Shown here: positions 18,271-28,812 of the stretch, piece after piece | How positions within the stretch are numbered: the first letter of the stretch is position 1 | Layout of the letters: the number at the start of each line of letters is the position of its first letter | Assembly: GCA_028532985.1 (NCBI GenBank) | Contig: JANCIK010000004.1 | Coordinates: 2,108,001 to 2,172,000 of the forward strand | Length of the DNA stretch: 64,000 nt | DNA from: Stropharia rugosoannulata | Taxonomy: Eukaryota; Basidiomycota; Agaricomycetes; Agaricales; Strophariaceae | Direction: 5' to 3' | Made by a program: the position numbers and the translations under genes | The notes under the pieces: generated by a model | Database searches by the model: none | What the model was told of the DNA's origin: nothing | The model's input: only the letters and a program-made list of their open reading frames with translations

Positions 18271-19602
18271 GCTCCTTCTGCCCCCAACGCCCCTACTGCT
18301 CCGGCAGCAGAGGCCGAGGAGGGCGAGGAGTCCGACAACGCCGAGACCGCCGAGGCCCCCGTCCCTAAACGGACCCGGGCTGCTGCGCATTCTAACCCCC
18401 GGCCCTCCAAGCCGGTTTCTGCTTACCAGCAGCCCCCCAGACCGCCGGCCATCAATCTCTCGACCAAGCCGCGCAAATCTTACTCTGCTGCGGCCAAGTC
18501 CAGGCCCCTCCCTCCCAACGTCGGCAAGGGCCCTGCCGGGCTCGTGCAGCTCGCTCAGGCCCTCCCCAACGTTCCTGCTCGCCAGATCATCGAGATCCAG
18601 CAGCAAGCCTCTGGCTCCCAGCCCAAGCGTAAGCGAGGGATACCATCTTATACGGCCTCCGGTCCCACCCGGAAGCAGGCCTTCCTCACGTTTGCGGACC
18701 CCTCCGAGGGTCCGCAACCGCATAATCTAAGCCTAGACAAGCTCGTCGCTGAGGCTAATACGGTCTTCATCGCTGAGAAGTCCAAATTCCGGGTCCTTTC
18801 TGCCTCCGTTGCTTACGAAGGCTGGTCCCTTGCCACTAACGAAGTGCCCAACGCTCACGCGTTGGATGCTTTGTATTGGAGTTTTGAACCCATGTTCCGC
18901 TCGTCCCCGTGGGCCGGTAAGAAATATGTGGTTGACCTTCCCCAGTCGTGGTCTTATCTTAAGATCGTCGACATCCCTACATTTGCCTTGCCATTCACCA
19001 TGGTCAAGGTTATCCCCGAGGAGGTGGAGGCTGCTATGAAGCTGTCTCCACTTGCTCCAGATTTCAAGCTCCGGTCTTCAGTCCGGCTTGATAGAGTCTC
19101 GAAGGCCAGTTCCAACTCGACTGCCTACTTCGAAGTCTGGGATTCCCAACAGGGCTCCCGTGCGAAGCGCCTCATCGGGCGCACTATCATGTTCAAGGGC
19201 CAGGCCTGCCGTATCATGGCAGCCAAGGCTCGCGTCGGGGTCTCACTCTGCACTCGGTGCTATTGGTGGGGCCATCCTACTTCTGCATGCCGTGCGTTCC
19301 ACGTGCGATGCCCTCATTGCAGCGGTCCGCACGACACGGCTTCGCATCGCTTACTTTGTGGTCCCTGTAAGGGGAACCCCAAAGCAGATCCCCCCGTCAC
19401 TGCCACTCCCAAAGGAGAGGCATGTCCTCACCCGCCTCGGTGCCCTAATTGCAAGGGCGACCACAGCACTACTGATAGAAGGCATTGTCCCTTCTGGCGC
19501 CACTGTTACGATCACGAATGGATCGTAGCTAAATATGCTCAGGTATGCACGTCTGATGTGCGCCCTCGTAACCGTTCTAACACCCCCCATTCAGCTCAAT
19601 GA
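18271..19602 (+). CDS. LINE D ORF1 (Gag-like RNA-binding protein, 5' truncated)
   Basis: The frame is open from the insertion point, with no ATG at its start, so the N-terminus was lost by 5' truncation. The first 90 or so residues are rich in Ala, Pro and acidic residues. A globular middle region follows. Near the C-terminus are CCHC-like knuckles: CTRCYWWGHPTSAC (nt 19252-19293), CPHCSGPHDTASHRLLC and CPNCKGDHSTTDRRHC. Such ORF1 proteins bind the element RNA. The stop TGA at 19600-19602 overlaps the ORF2 ATG. The DNA encoding its N-terminal part is more GC-rich than the surrounding Copia. Confidence 0.85.
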   Translation, partial: APSAPNAPTAPAAEAEEGEESDNAETAEAPVPKRTRAAAHSNPRPSKPVSAYQQPPRPPAINLSTKPRKSYSAAAKSRPLPPNVGKGPAGLVQLAQALPNVPARQIIEIQQQASGSQPKRKRGIPSYTASGPTRKQAFLTFADPSEGPQPHNLSLDKLVAEANTVFIAEKSKFRVLSASVAYEGWSLATNEVPNAHALDALYWSFEPMFRSSPWAGKKYVVDLPQSWSYLKIVDIPTFALPFTMVKVIPEEVEAAMKLSPLAPDFKLRSSVRLDRVSKASSNSTAYFEVWDSQQGSRAKRLIGRTIMFKGQACRIMAAKARVGVSLCTRCYWWGHPTSACRAFHVRCPHCSGPHDTASHRLLCGPCKGNPKADPPVTATPKGEACPHPPRCPNCKGDHSTTDRRHCPFWRHCYDHEWIVAKYAQVCTSDVRPRNRSNTPHSAQ

Positions 19603-22600
19603 GAGGACCGGAGAGTCTTAGGGTCTTATCTTTCAATGTAGCGAAGAATTATTTGCTTATTGATGTACTTCTAAATCTATGCCACACCAAGTATGATTTA
19701 ATATTTATACAAGAACCTGCCTGGCAGACTGTAAGATCTGCTCCGTCGACGTCTAACCCAGACGGCGATGATGTTACTGGCGCGCCTAGGAATCCTAATT
19801 GGATACCAATGGTACGCCCCCCTGACAGTGACGGCCCTCCTCGGGTCATGGCCTACATCGCTAGTCGATTGTCCACACTGTGTCCCACGATGAGATCTGA
19901 TTTGATCAATCATCGTGACTTGCTCCTTGTATCCCTGTTTCAAGAGGGCTCTACTTTTAATTTGCTCAATGTCTATAACGATGAGCGTCACACCGCGGTT
20001 CGTCTTTTAGATGACCACAATTTTCCCGTTGACCTATGCTATATGGGCGGCGACTTCAACTGTCATTCTAAGGAGTGGGACCCAAACGTCCCTCACCATA
20101 GAAGCGCCGCTGACCGACTGCTTGACGTGGCAGCCACGTTTTCTCTGAGCTTGGGTTGTTTTAAACCCTGGCCCTACATTCGTCTCGCGTAACGCTAGGC
20201 TCACCCCATCGGTCATCGACCAGATGTTTATCCCGTCCATTGACACCCTCACACACCTTGTGGAGAGAGTGGAGGACCTAAAACTGGCCTCTGATCACTG
20301 CCCTTTAGCGGTGACACTGCCTTTACGCCTCACCATTTCTGAGCCTCTCAGAAAGTCCATCAAACCAGGGTCGGAAGCCGAAGAGGCCTTCATCCTGGAT
20401 ATTATCGAATCGATTAGTGCGTTTGATAATGCCATTGACTCCCCGGCTCAGGTTGATGCGTGTGCTTCTGCCATCGCTGACGCCTTTTCTACTGCATGGA
20501 ATAAACATGCTGTAGAAGCCTGCATTGTTCTGCACTCCAAACCCTGGTGGGATTGGGGTGCCAAGACGCTCTCGATTTGTATAAGTCCGACCATTCGGCT
20601 ACAAATTGGAGGAAATTCGCGCCAACACTCGACGCGCTAAACGTGTTTTCTTTGATGAACGCATCAAAGAGATATCTGAATCCAAGAAGTGCCCATGGGA
20701 TCTCATGAATTGGATCCAACAGCGCAAAAACCCCCTGTGCGAGTCCATCCTCTATGATGGCTCCCCTTGTCATGACCTCCCTGACCTCTGGGATGCCCTT
20801 CATAACACGTACAATGTGGCCTCAGACCGTGTTTGTGACGTTTCTATCCTCGAAGAAATGGACCAAGTCCCTATTAGGGAATGGACCAACTTCTCCCAGC
20901 TGGAACTCACTGAAGCTCTCGCCTCGTGTTCCAACAACTCATCCCCTGGGCCTGACCATGTTACGTGGCGGCACCTCAAAAGGATCATACGCAACGACTC
21001 TTGTCGCAGCGTCATCCTTTCCTTGGCCAATGGGTGCATTCGTGCGTCCCACTGGCCGAAACATTTTAAGGAATCGGTTTCTGTGGTTATACCTAAACCC
21101 AATAAACCCTCCTACACCACTCCCAAGGATTTCAGGCCTATTGTGCTTCTGAACACCCTTGGCAAACTTCTCGAAAAGCTTCTCGCTAATCGCTTCCAGT
21201 TTGATATGATCAAACTCGACCTTGTTCACCCGAACCAGTTTGGCGGTATCCGCCAACGTTCTACTGAAGACGCCGGAGTCTATCTCACCCACCTTGTTCG
21301 CGCAGGCTGGGCTAGAGGACTCAAAACTAGCGTGGTGGCCTTCGACATCGCGCAGTTCTTTCCGTCGCTCAACCATGAATTTTTGTTGGCGACCCTTGCT
21401 AGGCTTGGATTTCCTCACATTGTGACGAAGTTTTTTGCCTCCTACCTCGTAGACAGAGTTACCTCGTACCTCTGGAACAACTTTTCCTCTGGACCGAAAC
21501 AGGCAGACGTTGGGTGCGGCCAAGGCTCCGCTCTCTCTCCTGTACTGTCCTCTATTTATATCGCTCCTATCATGAAGATATACGACCTCCGGGCGGTCAA
21601 TGTAGATACCACCCTCCTTTCTTTTGTTGACGATGGTACCCTGGTGACCCAATCGGGCAACCTTGGCACTAACAACGTAATTCTCAAGGCTGGCTATGCC
21701 TACCTGGTCGATCTCTTTACTGCTGCTGGACTCCGTATGGAACATAACAAGTCCGAGCTCTTTCACTTCTCTCGTTCGAGGGATGGATTTAATCCTCCGC
21801 TGGACACTGGGTTCGCCCCGTTCAATGGAAATACCCCCCTCACCCCTAAGCCCATTTGGCGCTATCTGGGGTTCTTTTTCGATCGGGAGCTTAGGTTCCA
21901 CGAACACGTTCGTTTTTATGCCACCAAGGCATTGACCACGGTGAAAGCCATGGGCATGCTTGGTAATTCTGCTAGAGGCTTGTCTCCCAAACAGAGACGC
22001 CTCCTCTATCGGTCCTGCGTCCTCCCCATTGCGACGTACGGCTATAAACTCTGGTATTACAAGTCTGCCCCTATGGAGGGTATCTTGAAAAACCTTACTA
22101 GCATGCAGCGCAGAGCAGCTGTATGGATCACTGGTGCCTTTCGCACCTCACCAACTGGAGGCGTCCAGGCCATTGCTGGCCTCATGCCCATCCACCTCCA
22201 CTTGTGCAAACTTCAGCTTCGGTCAGTTTACCACGTGGCCACTTTGTCGGACTCACATCCTACAAGGTCCCTTTTATCGGACCCATATGCCAAGAATAGT
22301 GCTCCGCACTATCATGCTTTATTCCGCATCCCAGAGCGCGTCCATGACAAGCTCAGGGGTAGTATCCCTGATATTCAAATCGACCTTCCTTTCATGACTG
22401 AGACTTTCGATCCGTGCGCGGACGAGGCTCAGCCAGGAAAGCGGCTCTTGGATCTATTTCCTAACCGCATACATTTCCGTAGTAGGTCCGAGTATGTCCC
22501 TGTTGAACACAAGGATGTCTCCGACTTCGACGGCGACCTGGTTGCATATCACGAGTGGATTCGCCTCCACATCGAGAATGCACGCCATAAACATTATAAC

Positions 22601-22810
22601 TCCATTCGCTCTAGTGCGGAGGAGAAACATAACGCAATCTTGATTGGCATGGATGCATCGGTCCCTGCCAGCAAGCTGCACCAAGCCCTCGCGGGCGCGG
22701 TGCTTTACCAAAATGGCGCACGTATTGACGAGGTCAAATACGTTGCTGGAAAGGTCCTCGCTCCTGATGCTGAGCTTGCAGCCAAAGCCTTTAGGTGCGG
22801 TATATGGTGA
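19599..22810 (+). pseudogene. LINE D ORF2, frameshifted and internally deleted
   Basis: ATG 19599 gives an N-terminus (MRGPESLRVLSFNVAKNY) typical of an APE endonuclease, missing from copy A only because of the window edge. The frame breaks near 20162, 20559 and 20616, then runs open from about 20606 to 22810 with RT motifs (FVDD at about 21625-21636). At about 22783 the RNase H sequence jumps into the 3' UTR, losing about 881 bp relative to LINE A (3020-3900) and ending in a short novel tail AKAFRCGIW. Confidence 0.9.
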
Positions 22811-23052
22811 ACCATACTGGGCACTTCGGCCATCACAGAGTAAGGAGCCTCCTCTAGCTTTTCTGCCATGACGCGTTATTAGGCGTGTCTCGGCCTTGTC
22901 TGATGCATTATGGGCTCGCTCATTCCATGCATTGCGTTTCACCCGGGGAGTACGTTTCCTCATCTACTGTAGGTAGTAATCTGTGATGTAAATTACAGCG
23001 CGGACTGTGTTCGGACACCGCGTAATAAATTGGCGCTAGCCATGATTACAAA

Positions 23053-23083
<31 letters not shown>
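22811..23083 (+). other. LINE D 3' UTR remnant and poly(A)
   Basis: This is the distal half of the LINE 3' UTR, followed by an A-tract (23050-23083) broken by one G. Confidence 0.85.
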
Positions 23084-23084
<1 letters not shown>

Positions 23085-23097
23085 AGCGTGTGGAAGC

Positions 23098-23824
23098 AGA
23101 CAGGTCAGTGTACATCTACTCAGATGGCACAGTTCGCATTTTTGTGCCTATCTACATTGACAACATCACATTTGCATCCAAATCAACTTCATCCATTGAC
23201 CGTGCTGTGAAGCAACTCAGTGCATGCTTCAAATGCAGGGATCTTGGTGCAATGGAGTTTCTACTAGCTGTTGGCATTACCAGGGATTGCATCAAACACA
23301 AGATTTTGCTTCACCAGTGCCAGTTCATTCTGGACATGCTTGAACGTTACAGTATGCAAGATGCAATTCCTGTCACCACTCCCATGTCAGCTGGCACCTA
23401 GCAGTTCTGACGACATCGAGTTCATGCAAAATGTTCCCTACCTCAGCGCCATTGGTTCTCTCCAGTATCTCGCCACAATGACATGTCCTGACATCGCACA
23501 CACTGTGTCCTATCTTGCACGCTTCAACAGCAATCCTGGACCACAGCGCTGGACAGCAGTTAAGCACCTGTTCAAGTATCTGAAAGGAACACTTGAGTAC
23601 AAGTTGGTTTACTCTGGTTCACTTGGTACAGATCTGTTCACAACTTACTGTGATGCTGCACACGGTGATTGCAAGGACACTGGACACTCTACAGGTGGAT
23701 ACATCGTTCTCATGGCTGGTGGTGCAATTAGCTGGGCTAGCAAGTTGCAGAGCATTGTGACGCTCTCTACCACTGAAGCTGAGTTTGTTGCTGCAGTTGA
23801 AGCTGGCAAGGAGATCTCCTGGAT
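23098..23824 (+). pseudogene. Copia C polyprotein gene, right part (RT palm to RNase H)
   Basis: Continues the RT after LINE D. The catalytic YIDD of Copia B reads YIDN here (gacgac to gacaac), a CpG to CpA change. A 22-23 bp deletion between two TGGCAC repeats near 23397 shifts the frame. RNase H motifs follow to 23824. It is much more diverged from Copia B than the 14397-18020 part, mostly by C to T and G to A changes. Confidence 0.88.
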
Positions 23825-24534
23825 CACATAGGACAGTGGCTGGGTACCGTAGTATATGGGACTTCAGTAAACTATTAGTATACCGTAGATCACGGGCCCA
23901 TTTTCAACAAATGGCAACCTAGTATAATACCGTGATCTATGGGGCTAATGGCAACCTATCTTAGTACTGTGTTTCATGGGGCCATTTTCAACAAATGGCA
24001 TCCACATATATAGGTAATGTAAATCCGGCAGAAAAACAACTTATGGCAGCATTATATATATATTTTTTGAAGCAAATCTGGCAGAATTAGTGTGCAGAGC
24101 GAGATAATGGATTTTAGTTGTTGACTTTTAATATTTCCGCCGGTTTTTGAATATTTCCGCCGGTTAGATGGTATAGTATAAATTTAGTACTTTGTTGTCG
24201 CCGATTTGTGCATTTAAAATTATTTTTATGGATCAGTAGAATTCAAATACTTGATTACACTTTTTGTTTTATAAAAAAGTAGATACTGTATGGTTTGCAT
24301 TTTAAAAAATTTGATTGTGAAGTCCGGCAGCTAAAATTCCTATGGTGTATTTATTTGATGCACCAGGGTGCAGGCCTATAGAGGTACCAAGTTTCTGGTG
24401 GCCTCTGGGCATAATAAATGATTTTTACAAGTAGAAAAGATTGAAAGCCAGATTTATCAAGGATAAAGATTATTCATTTAATTGTGAGGTTTGTATGCCT
24501 CTGTAGACACTTTATAATGCACCTGGGCACCACC
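23825..24534 (+). repeat. Left 710-bp terminal inverted repeat
   Basis: It pairs with 26874-27583 along its whole length with only scattered differences. It contains the duplicated motif ATATTTCCGCCGGTT (near 24130-24165). Confidence 0.85.
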
Positions 24535-24804
24535 TTTAATTGATTGTGAGGTCCGGCAGATTTTTTACACATCTTGTAGTGCACCTGGCTGCTGTCTTGT
24601 ATGGCCAACAAATTTCCAGTGGCTTTTGAGCACAAAAATTGATTTTTACAAGTAGAAAAGATTGAAACATGGATTTACAAAGAATAAAGATTGTTTAATT
24701 AATTATCAGGTTCCCCAACCTCAAGACATGACTTGTAGTGCACCTGGCTGCTGCCTCAGGCTGCTAGACATTACCAATAGCAAGTTTTTGGAACCAGGTG
24801 AGTG
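24535..24804 (+). repeat. Left-arm subterminal repeats
   Basis: More copies of the ~165-bp unit follow the inverted repeat. Each is marked by TAGTGCACCTGGCTGCTG (near 24575 and 24735) and by TTTTTACAAGTAGAAAAGATTG. Confidence 0.7.
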
Positions 24805-25137
24805 CTTCGGGACACTCTCAACAAGACTATGCTGCAGCAGGCCTTTGTGACAGAGAAAGTGCAATGTTGACATTGTACTATTCAAGAATCTCACCAAGCT
24901 GCTCTCCAAATGTCTAGTCACTGGCATGCTCATAATGTTGAATGAGCATGCAGATCTAATTTGCAAAGCATGCTTGGCTCACAAGATGACATCTTGAATT
25001 GGTGCATTCTGACTTACATAGCCTACTCTCAGTGCCTAAGCCTAAGGGACACCACTACTGGATGACATGTATTGTAGACTGCACTCACCCACATACTGTC
25101 ATGTTCATGAAGCACAAGTCAGATGCATTTGATGCAT
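24805..25137 (+). pseudogene. Mosaic Copia fragment inside the foldback element
   Basis: About 330 bp resemble three separate blocks of the Copia A/B coding region joined together: late Gag (cttcgggacactctcaacaag), the pre-integrase domain (ctgctctccaaatgtctagtc) and the integrase start (ttggtgcattctgactta). The blocks are in order, but the DNA between them is missing. CpGs are largely lost, so the piece is old. Confidence 0.75.
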
Positions 25138-25186
25138 AGTAACATTCTTCTGCACAAAAAGATGGCTCTGTCAAACACTATCCCAC

Positions 25187-25765
25187 TGTTGGATTACTTC
25201 TTGACCCCCTTTGTTACAACTCAGACGATTAGTACACTATCCAACTCTTTTTCTTATCTTATCTCTTCCCCCTTTAATTACATAATCCCATCTCGTCATG
25301 AACCTCTTTGTACTCCTTCGCCTATAGCTCGCCCTTGACTCATGTCGAGAGACTCTGACTCACGTCAGAATGCTATACAGTCAGAGGATCATTGTCCTTT
25401 GACTCCCCATGACCCGCTGCTGACTCATAACCACTGTTATGAGTTACTTTATACCTCGGTAGCTACTATATGGAACGGTGGACGCTTGGAACCTTCGGCT
25501 CTTGCTAGGTACCTGACTCAATGTAGACTACAATTATGACTTAGATGTGTAGTATATAAACCCTGGTACAAGCTGGTGGTTTGGTAGTTAGTTCTCGTTG
25601 TATTCCTGTACTACTAGACCTAATACAACTGACCTTGTATTGGATCAATAGTGTGCATCAAGGAACGATCACGTTTATAGCTTAACTAGTAACAATCGCA
25701 TCTGCAACAGCCTTAGCCGCTGGTAGAAGCTCGTTGCATTATAGTTATGCTTCGTGAATGTAACA
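25187..25765 (+). repeat. Possible solo LTR
   Basis: The stretch starts TGTTGGATTAC, ends GAATGTAACA and has a TATA-like TATATAAA at 25553, all typical of a Copia-type LTR. No clear target duplication is seen. It lies between the two arms of the foldback element. Confidence 0.4.
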
Positions 25766-26039
25766 CCCTTCTTATTTATTTCCACATTCTTACGACATAT
25801 GCTGCATGGTCCAGTGATTCTTGCACAACTGTAGCTTTTGGTTCTGATTCAAATGTATTGTGCACACCTGTTGGAATTGCACCATTTTGATCAGTGCTCT
25901 GTAATAGTTCAGTACCATCATATGTCCTTCCTTAAACACTGCAGAAATGATGAATGACATCTACATAGATTGGATGTCTTCTGATGGCCACTGAGTGAAC
26001 ACTCACCTGGTTCTGAAAACTTGCTATTGGTAATGTCTG

Positions 26040-26873
26040 GCAGCCTGAGGCAGCAGCCAGGTGCACTACAAGATGTGTAAAAATCTGCCGGACCTCACAA
26101 TCAATTAAACAATCTTTACTTATTGTAAATCCAGGTTTTAATCTTTTATAACTATAAAAACAATTCTTTATGCCCAAAAGCCGCCGGAAACCTGTTGGCC
26201 ATACAATACGGCAGCTAGGTGCACTACAAGACGTCTAGAAAAGCTGCTGTACCTCATGATTAATTAAAAAATTGTTATCCTTCTTAAATCCAGCTTTCAA
26301 TCTTCTTTAATTGTAAAATTCTTTTTATACCCATAGGCTGCTGGAAATCTGTCGACTGTACAAGTACACAAACAAGTAGTACCCAAATGCACTATAATGT
26401 GTGTAAAAAAGCTGCAAGCCCTCACAGATAAGTAAACAATATTTATCTTTCATAAATCTAGATTTCAATCTTTTCTATTTGTAAAAATCATTTTTTGGGC
26501 CCAGAAGCCGCCGGAAACTTGTTGTATTTATAGGTTGGCAATGAGGTATTGAACAGGGGCACAATAAGGCGTGTAGAAAAGCTGCCGGACCTTAGAGTTA
26601 ATTAAACAATATTCATTCTTCATAAATCTGGGTTTTAATCTTTTCTGATTGTAAAAAATCATTTATTGTGTCCAGAGGCTCTTGAGGACTTGTTGGTAAT
26701 AAAATCTGGCAGCCAGGTGCACTGCAAGGCATGTATCAAAGCCACCAGACCTCACAATTAATTAAACAATCTTTATCATTCATAAATCTGGCTTTTAATC
26801 TTTTATAATCATAAAATTCATTTATTAGCCCAGAGGCTGCAAGAGACTTGTTACCTCTATATTCCGGCGGACT
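26040..26873 (-). repeat. Right-arm array of ~165-bp subterminal repeats
   Basis: Unit starts marked by GGTGCACTACAAG-like sequence lie near 26057, 26214, 26383, 26557 and 26715, continuing inside the inverted repeat at 26881 and 27049. Spacing is about 157-174 bp. Each unit carries CCGGACCTCACAATTAATT and AATCTTT.TCCTT.ATAAATC. The right arm has more units than the left. Confidence 0.75.
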
Positions 26874-27583
26874 GGTGGTGCCCAGGTGCATTATAAAGTG
26901 TCTACAGAGGCATACAAACCTCACAATTAAATGAATAATCTTTATCCTTGATAAATCTGGCTTTCAATCTTTTCTACTTGTAAAAATCATTTATTATGCC
27001 CAGAGGCCACCAGAAACTTGGTACCTCTATAGGCCTGCACCCTGGTGCATCAAATAAATACACCATAGGAATTTTAGCTGCCGGACTTCACAATCAAATT
27101 TTTTAAAATGCAAACCATACAGTATCTACTTTTTTATAAAACAAAAAGTGTAATCAAGTATTTGAATTCTACTGATCCATAAAAATAATTTTAAATGCAC
27201 AAATCGGCGACAACAAAGTACTAAATTTATACTATACCATCTAACCGGCGGAAATATTCAAAAACCGGCGGAAATATTAAAAGTCAACAACTAAAATCCA
27301 TTATCTCGCTCTGCACACTAATTCTGCCAGATTTGCTTCAAAAAATATATATATAATGCTGCCATAAGTTGTTTTTCTGCCGGATTTACATTACCTATAT
27401 ATGTGGATGCCATTTGTTGAAAATGGCCCCATGAAACATGGTACTAAGATAGGTTGCCATTAGCCCCATAGATCACAGTATTATACTAGGTTGCCATTTG
27501 TTGAAAATGGGCCTGTGATCTACGGTATACTAATAGTTTACTGAAGTCCCATATACTACAGTACCTTGACACTGTCCTATGTG

Positions 27584-28360
27584 CCCAATTGTAGTCAATG
27601 GGGCATAGCAAGCAGCTGGTTATATCATTATGCCACCCACAATCATTTCTGCACTTTACATTTAGCAAAGGATTTGGCTTATATTCTGCATTAAGCCATA
27701 ATGCAAGCTCTTCCTTGATTTGTCGAACATCATCACTACAAGCATCATTTGCACCTTTTTGTAACTATGTAGTATGCTCAATAGATGAACAAAAGAAATT
27801 AGGAGTACTATACCTGTATCAAATAAGAATCAATGTTGATATTTGGGTCTTCCATTGCCTTGGCAACCAAAGGCAATACCTGAATGAGAACTTTAGATGC
27901 TGAGAATCTCCTTTCTGTTCTTTAAGGATTTGTCAAGTGGTTGAACAGCAGAAGAATAAAAAAGCACATACTCCTCGCATCTCTGTAATATGTCTGGAGT
28001 CACCAGACCCTCTTCATTGTTTTCCACTTCATTAGCACTACATTCATCTGCAGCTTGTATGAGGTCTTCTAGCAAGTCATAGAGGGTCACAAGACACTGA
28101 ATTTCCTGCCCCATTGTAATAGTTGTCCTGAAAGTGTTTACAGTAACTTGTAAGTTATGAAGATAACTAGAGACTCAAATTTTGGAAGCATATGGTGGCC
28201 TTTTATTTTTCCTCTGAGAAAGTTCCTTCACTTCTTCTTGTGATGCAGCAAGACAACATTTGAGCCATGCAATTTCACTTCCTTTGCATTCCACTTCATT
28301 TTGAGCTGGAGATTTGTTGGAAGATATTGGAGTGACACTTGATTGAATAAATTAGCTAAG
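27584..28360 (-). pseudogene. DUF6698-like gene fragment
   Basis: Read on the minus strand, exon-like pieces give a coiled-coil segment (EIAWLKCCLAASQEEVKEL, 28160-28330), then MGQEIQCLVTLYDLLEDLI (28114 down), LPLVAKAMEDPNINIDSYLI, and after a GT-AG intron DDVRQIKEELALWLN...NDCGWHND...LLCPIDYNW. The last block resembles the DUF6698 family of agaricomycete proteins, whose function is unknown; I make this match from memory of the pattern. The gene is cut at 27584 by the foldback transposon, with at least one frame problem near 27893. Confidence 0.5.
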
Positions 28361-28812
28361 CCCTTTATCAACTATTTATGCTACTTAGCTGTTGACTCAG
28401 TCTCTTGGCTCAGTTTTTTATCAATTGGGTTTGATTCAAAGGTTTAGGTCCCAGATGCTCCAGATCCTGACTCCTACTGCCCCTGAAATAAGCGAGACAT
28501 AATGAGCTATGCAAGCACTATGACAGGAGTCAATTTGCTCAAATTTCGAAGTTGTGCAGACATCACAAAAATTCAAAGACTATGATGATAGGGATTCCAG
28601 CAAAGAGACAAAACAAATTCAATGAAATACTGCTCTTAAACAAAACAATCATAGTTTGATAGCAATATAATTGGGATATGTGCAAAATAAATTAGGGGAT
28701 ATAAATAATTGTGCATAAACAAAAGGACAAAAACATAATGATATATCTAGTACAAGTAATGAAACACACATGGCAGTGATTTAGTAGTCATGACAGTCAG
28801 TAGAGATGAGCT
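28361..28812. other. AT-rich spacer
   Basis: I see no convincing gene, repeat or RNA here. It lies between two decayed minus-strand genes. Confidence 0.5.

Larger units (their letters stand above)
18271..23083 (+). mobile_element. LINE copy D, with ORF1 and ORF2, inserted in Copia C
   Basis: The longest LINE in the window: a 5'-truncated ORF1, an ORF2 overlapping it by four bases, a 3' UTR remnant and poly(A) at 23050-23083. It is bounded by a 14-bp target duplication. ORF2 has three small frameshifts near 20162, 20559 and 20616, and an internal deletion that joins RNase H to the 3' UTR. Confidence 0.92.
14397..23824 (+). mobile_element. Copia C, interrupted by LINE D and truncated at its 3' end
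   Basis: This plus-strand element is an inverted near-copy of Copia B, separated from it by 623 bp of LINE B, so the pair forms a large inverted repeat. LTR, primer-binding site and leader are intact. The ORF carries many short deletions. LINE D splits it at 18271-23083. It ends in RNase H at 23824 where a foldback transposon begins; the 3' LTR is missing. The gag deletion is shared with Copia B. Confidence 0.9.
23825..27583. mobile_element. Foldback DNA transposon, 3,759 bp, 710-bp inverted repeats, probably non-autonomous
   Basis: The ends CACATAGGACAGTG and CACTGTCCTATGTG open near-identical inverted arms (23825-24534 and 26874-27583). Inside the arms and beyond lies a ~165-bp subterminal repeat. 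The same terminus occurs at 40144, next to a KDZ-type transposase gene, so this may be a non-autonomous KDZ relative (inference). No transposase ORF is present. The flanks differ (Copia C left, DUF6698-like gene right) and no target duplication is visible, so the locus was rearranged after or during insertion. Confidence 0.85.

Noticed and set aside
18187..18723. 178-aa Gly/Arg-rich minus-strand ORF
   Set aside because: Antisense shadow of the GC-rich LINE ORF1 and Copia RT; no independent support.
17258..18730. 490-aa ORF joining Copia integrase linker/RT to an Arg/Pro-rich tail
   Set aside because: The tail from 18271 is LINE D ORF1 read in the wrong frame; the true ORF1 frame is open across the same stretch.
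26040..27060. Regularly spaced repeats as a CRISPR-like array
   Set aside because: Units are ~165 bp, diverged, with no unique spacers, and lie in a transposon arm of a eukaryotic genome.
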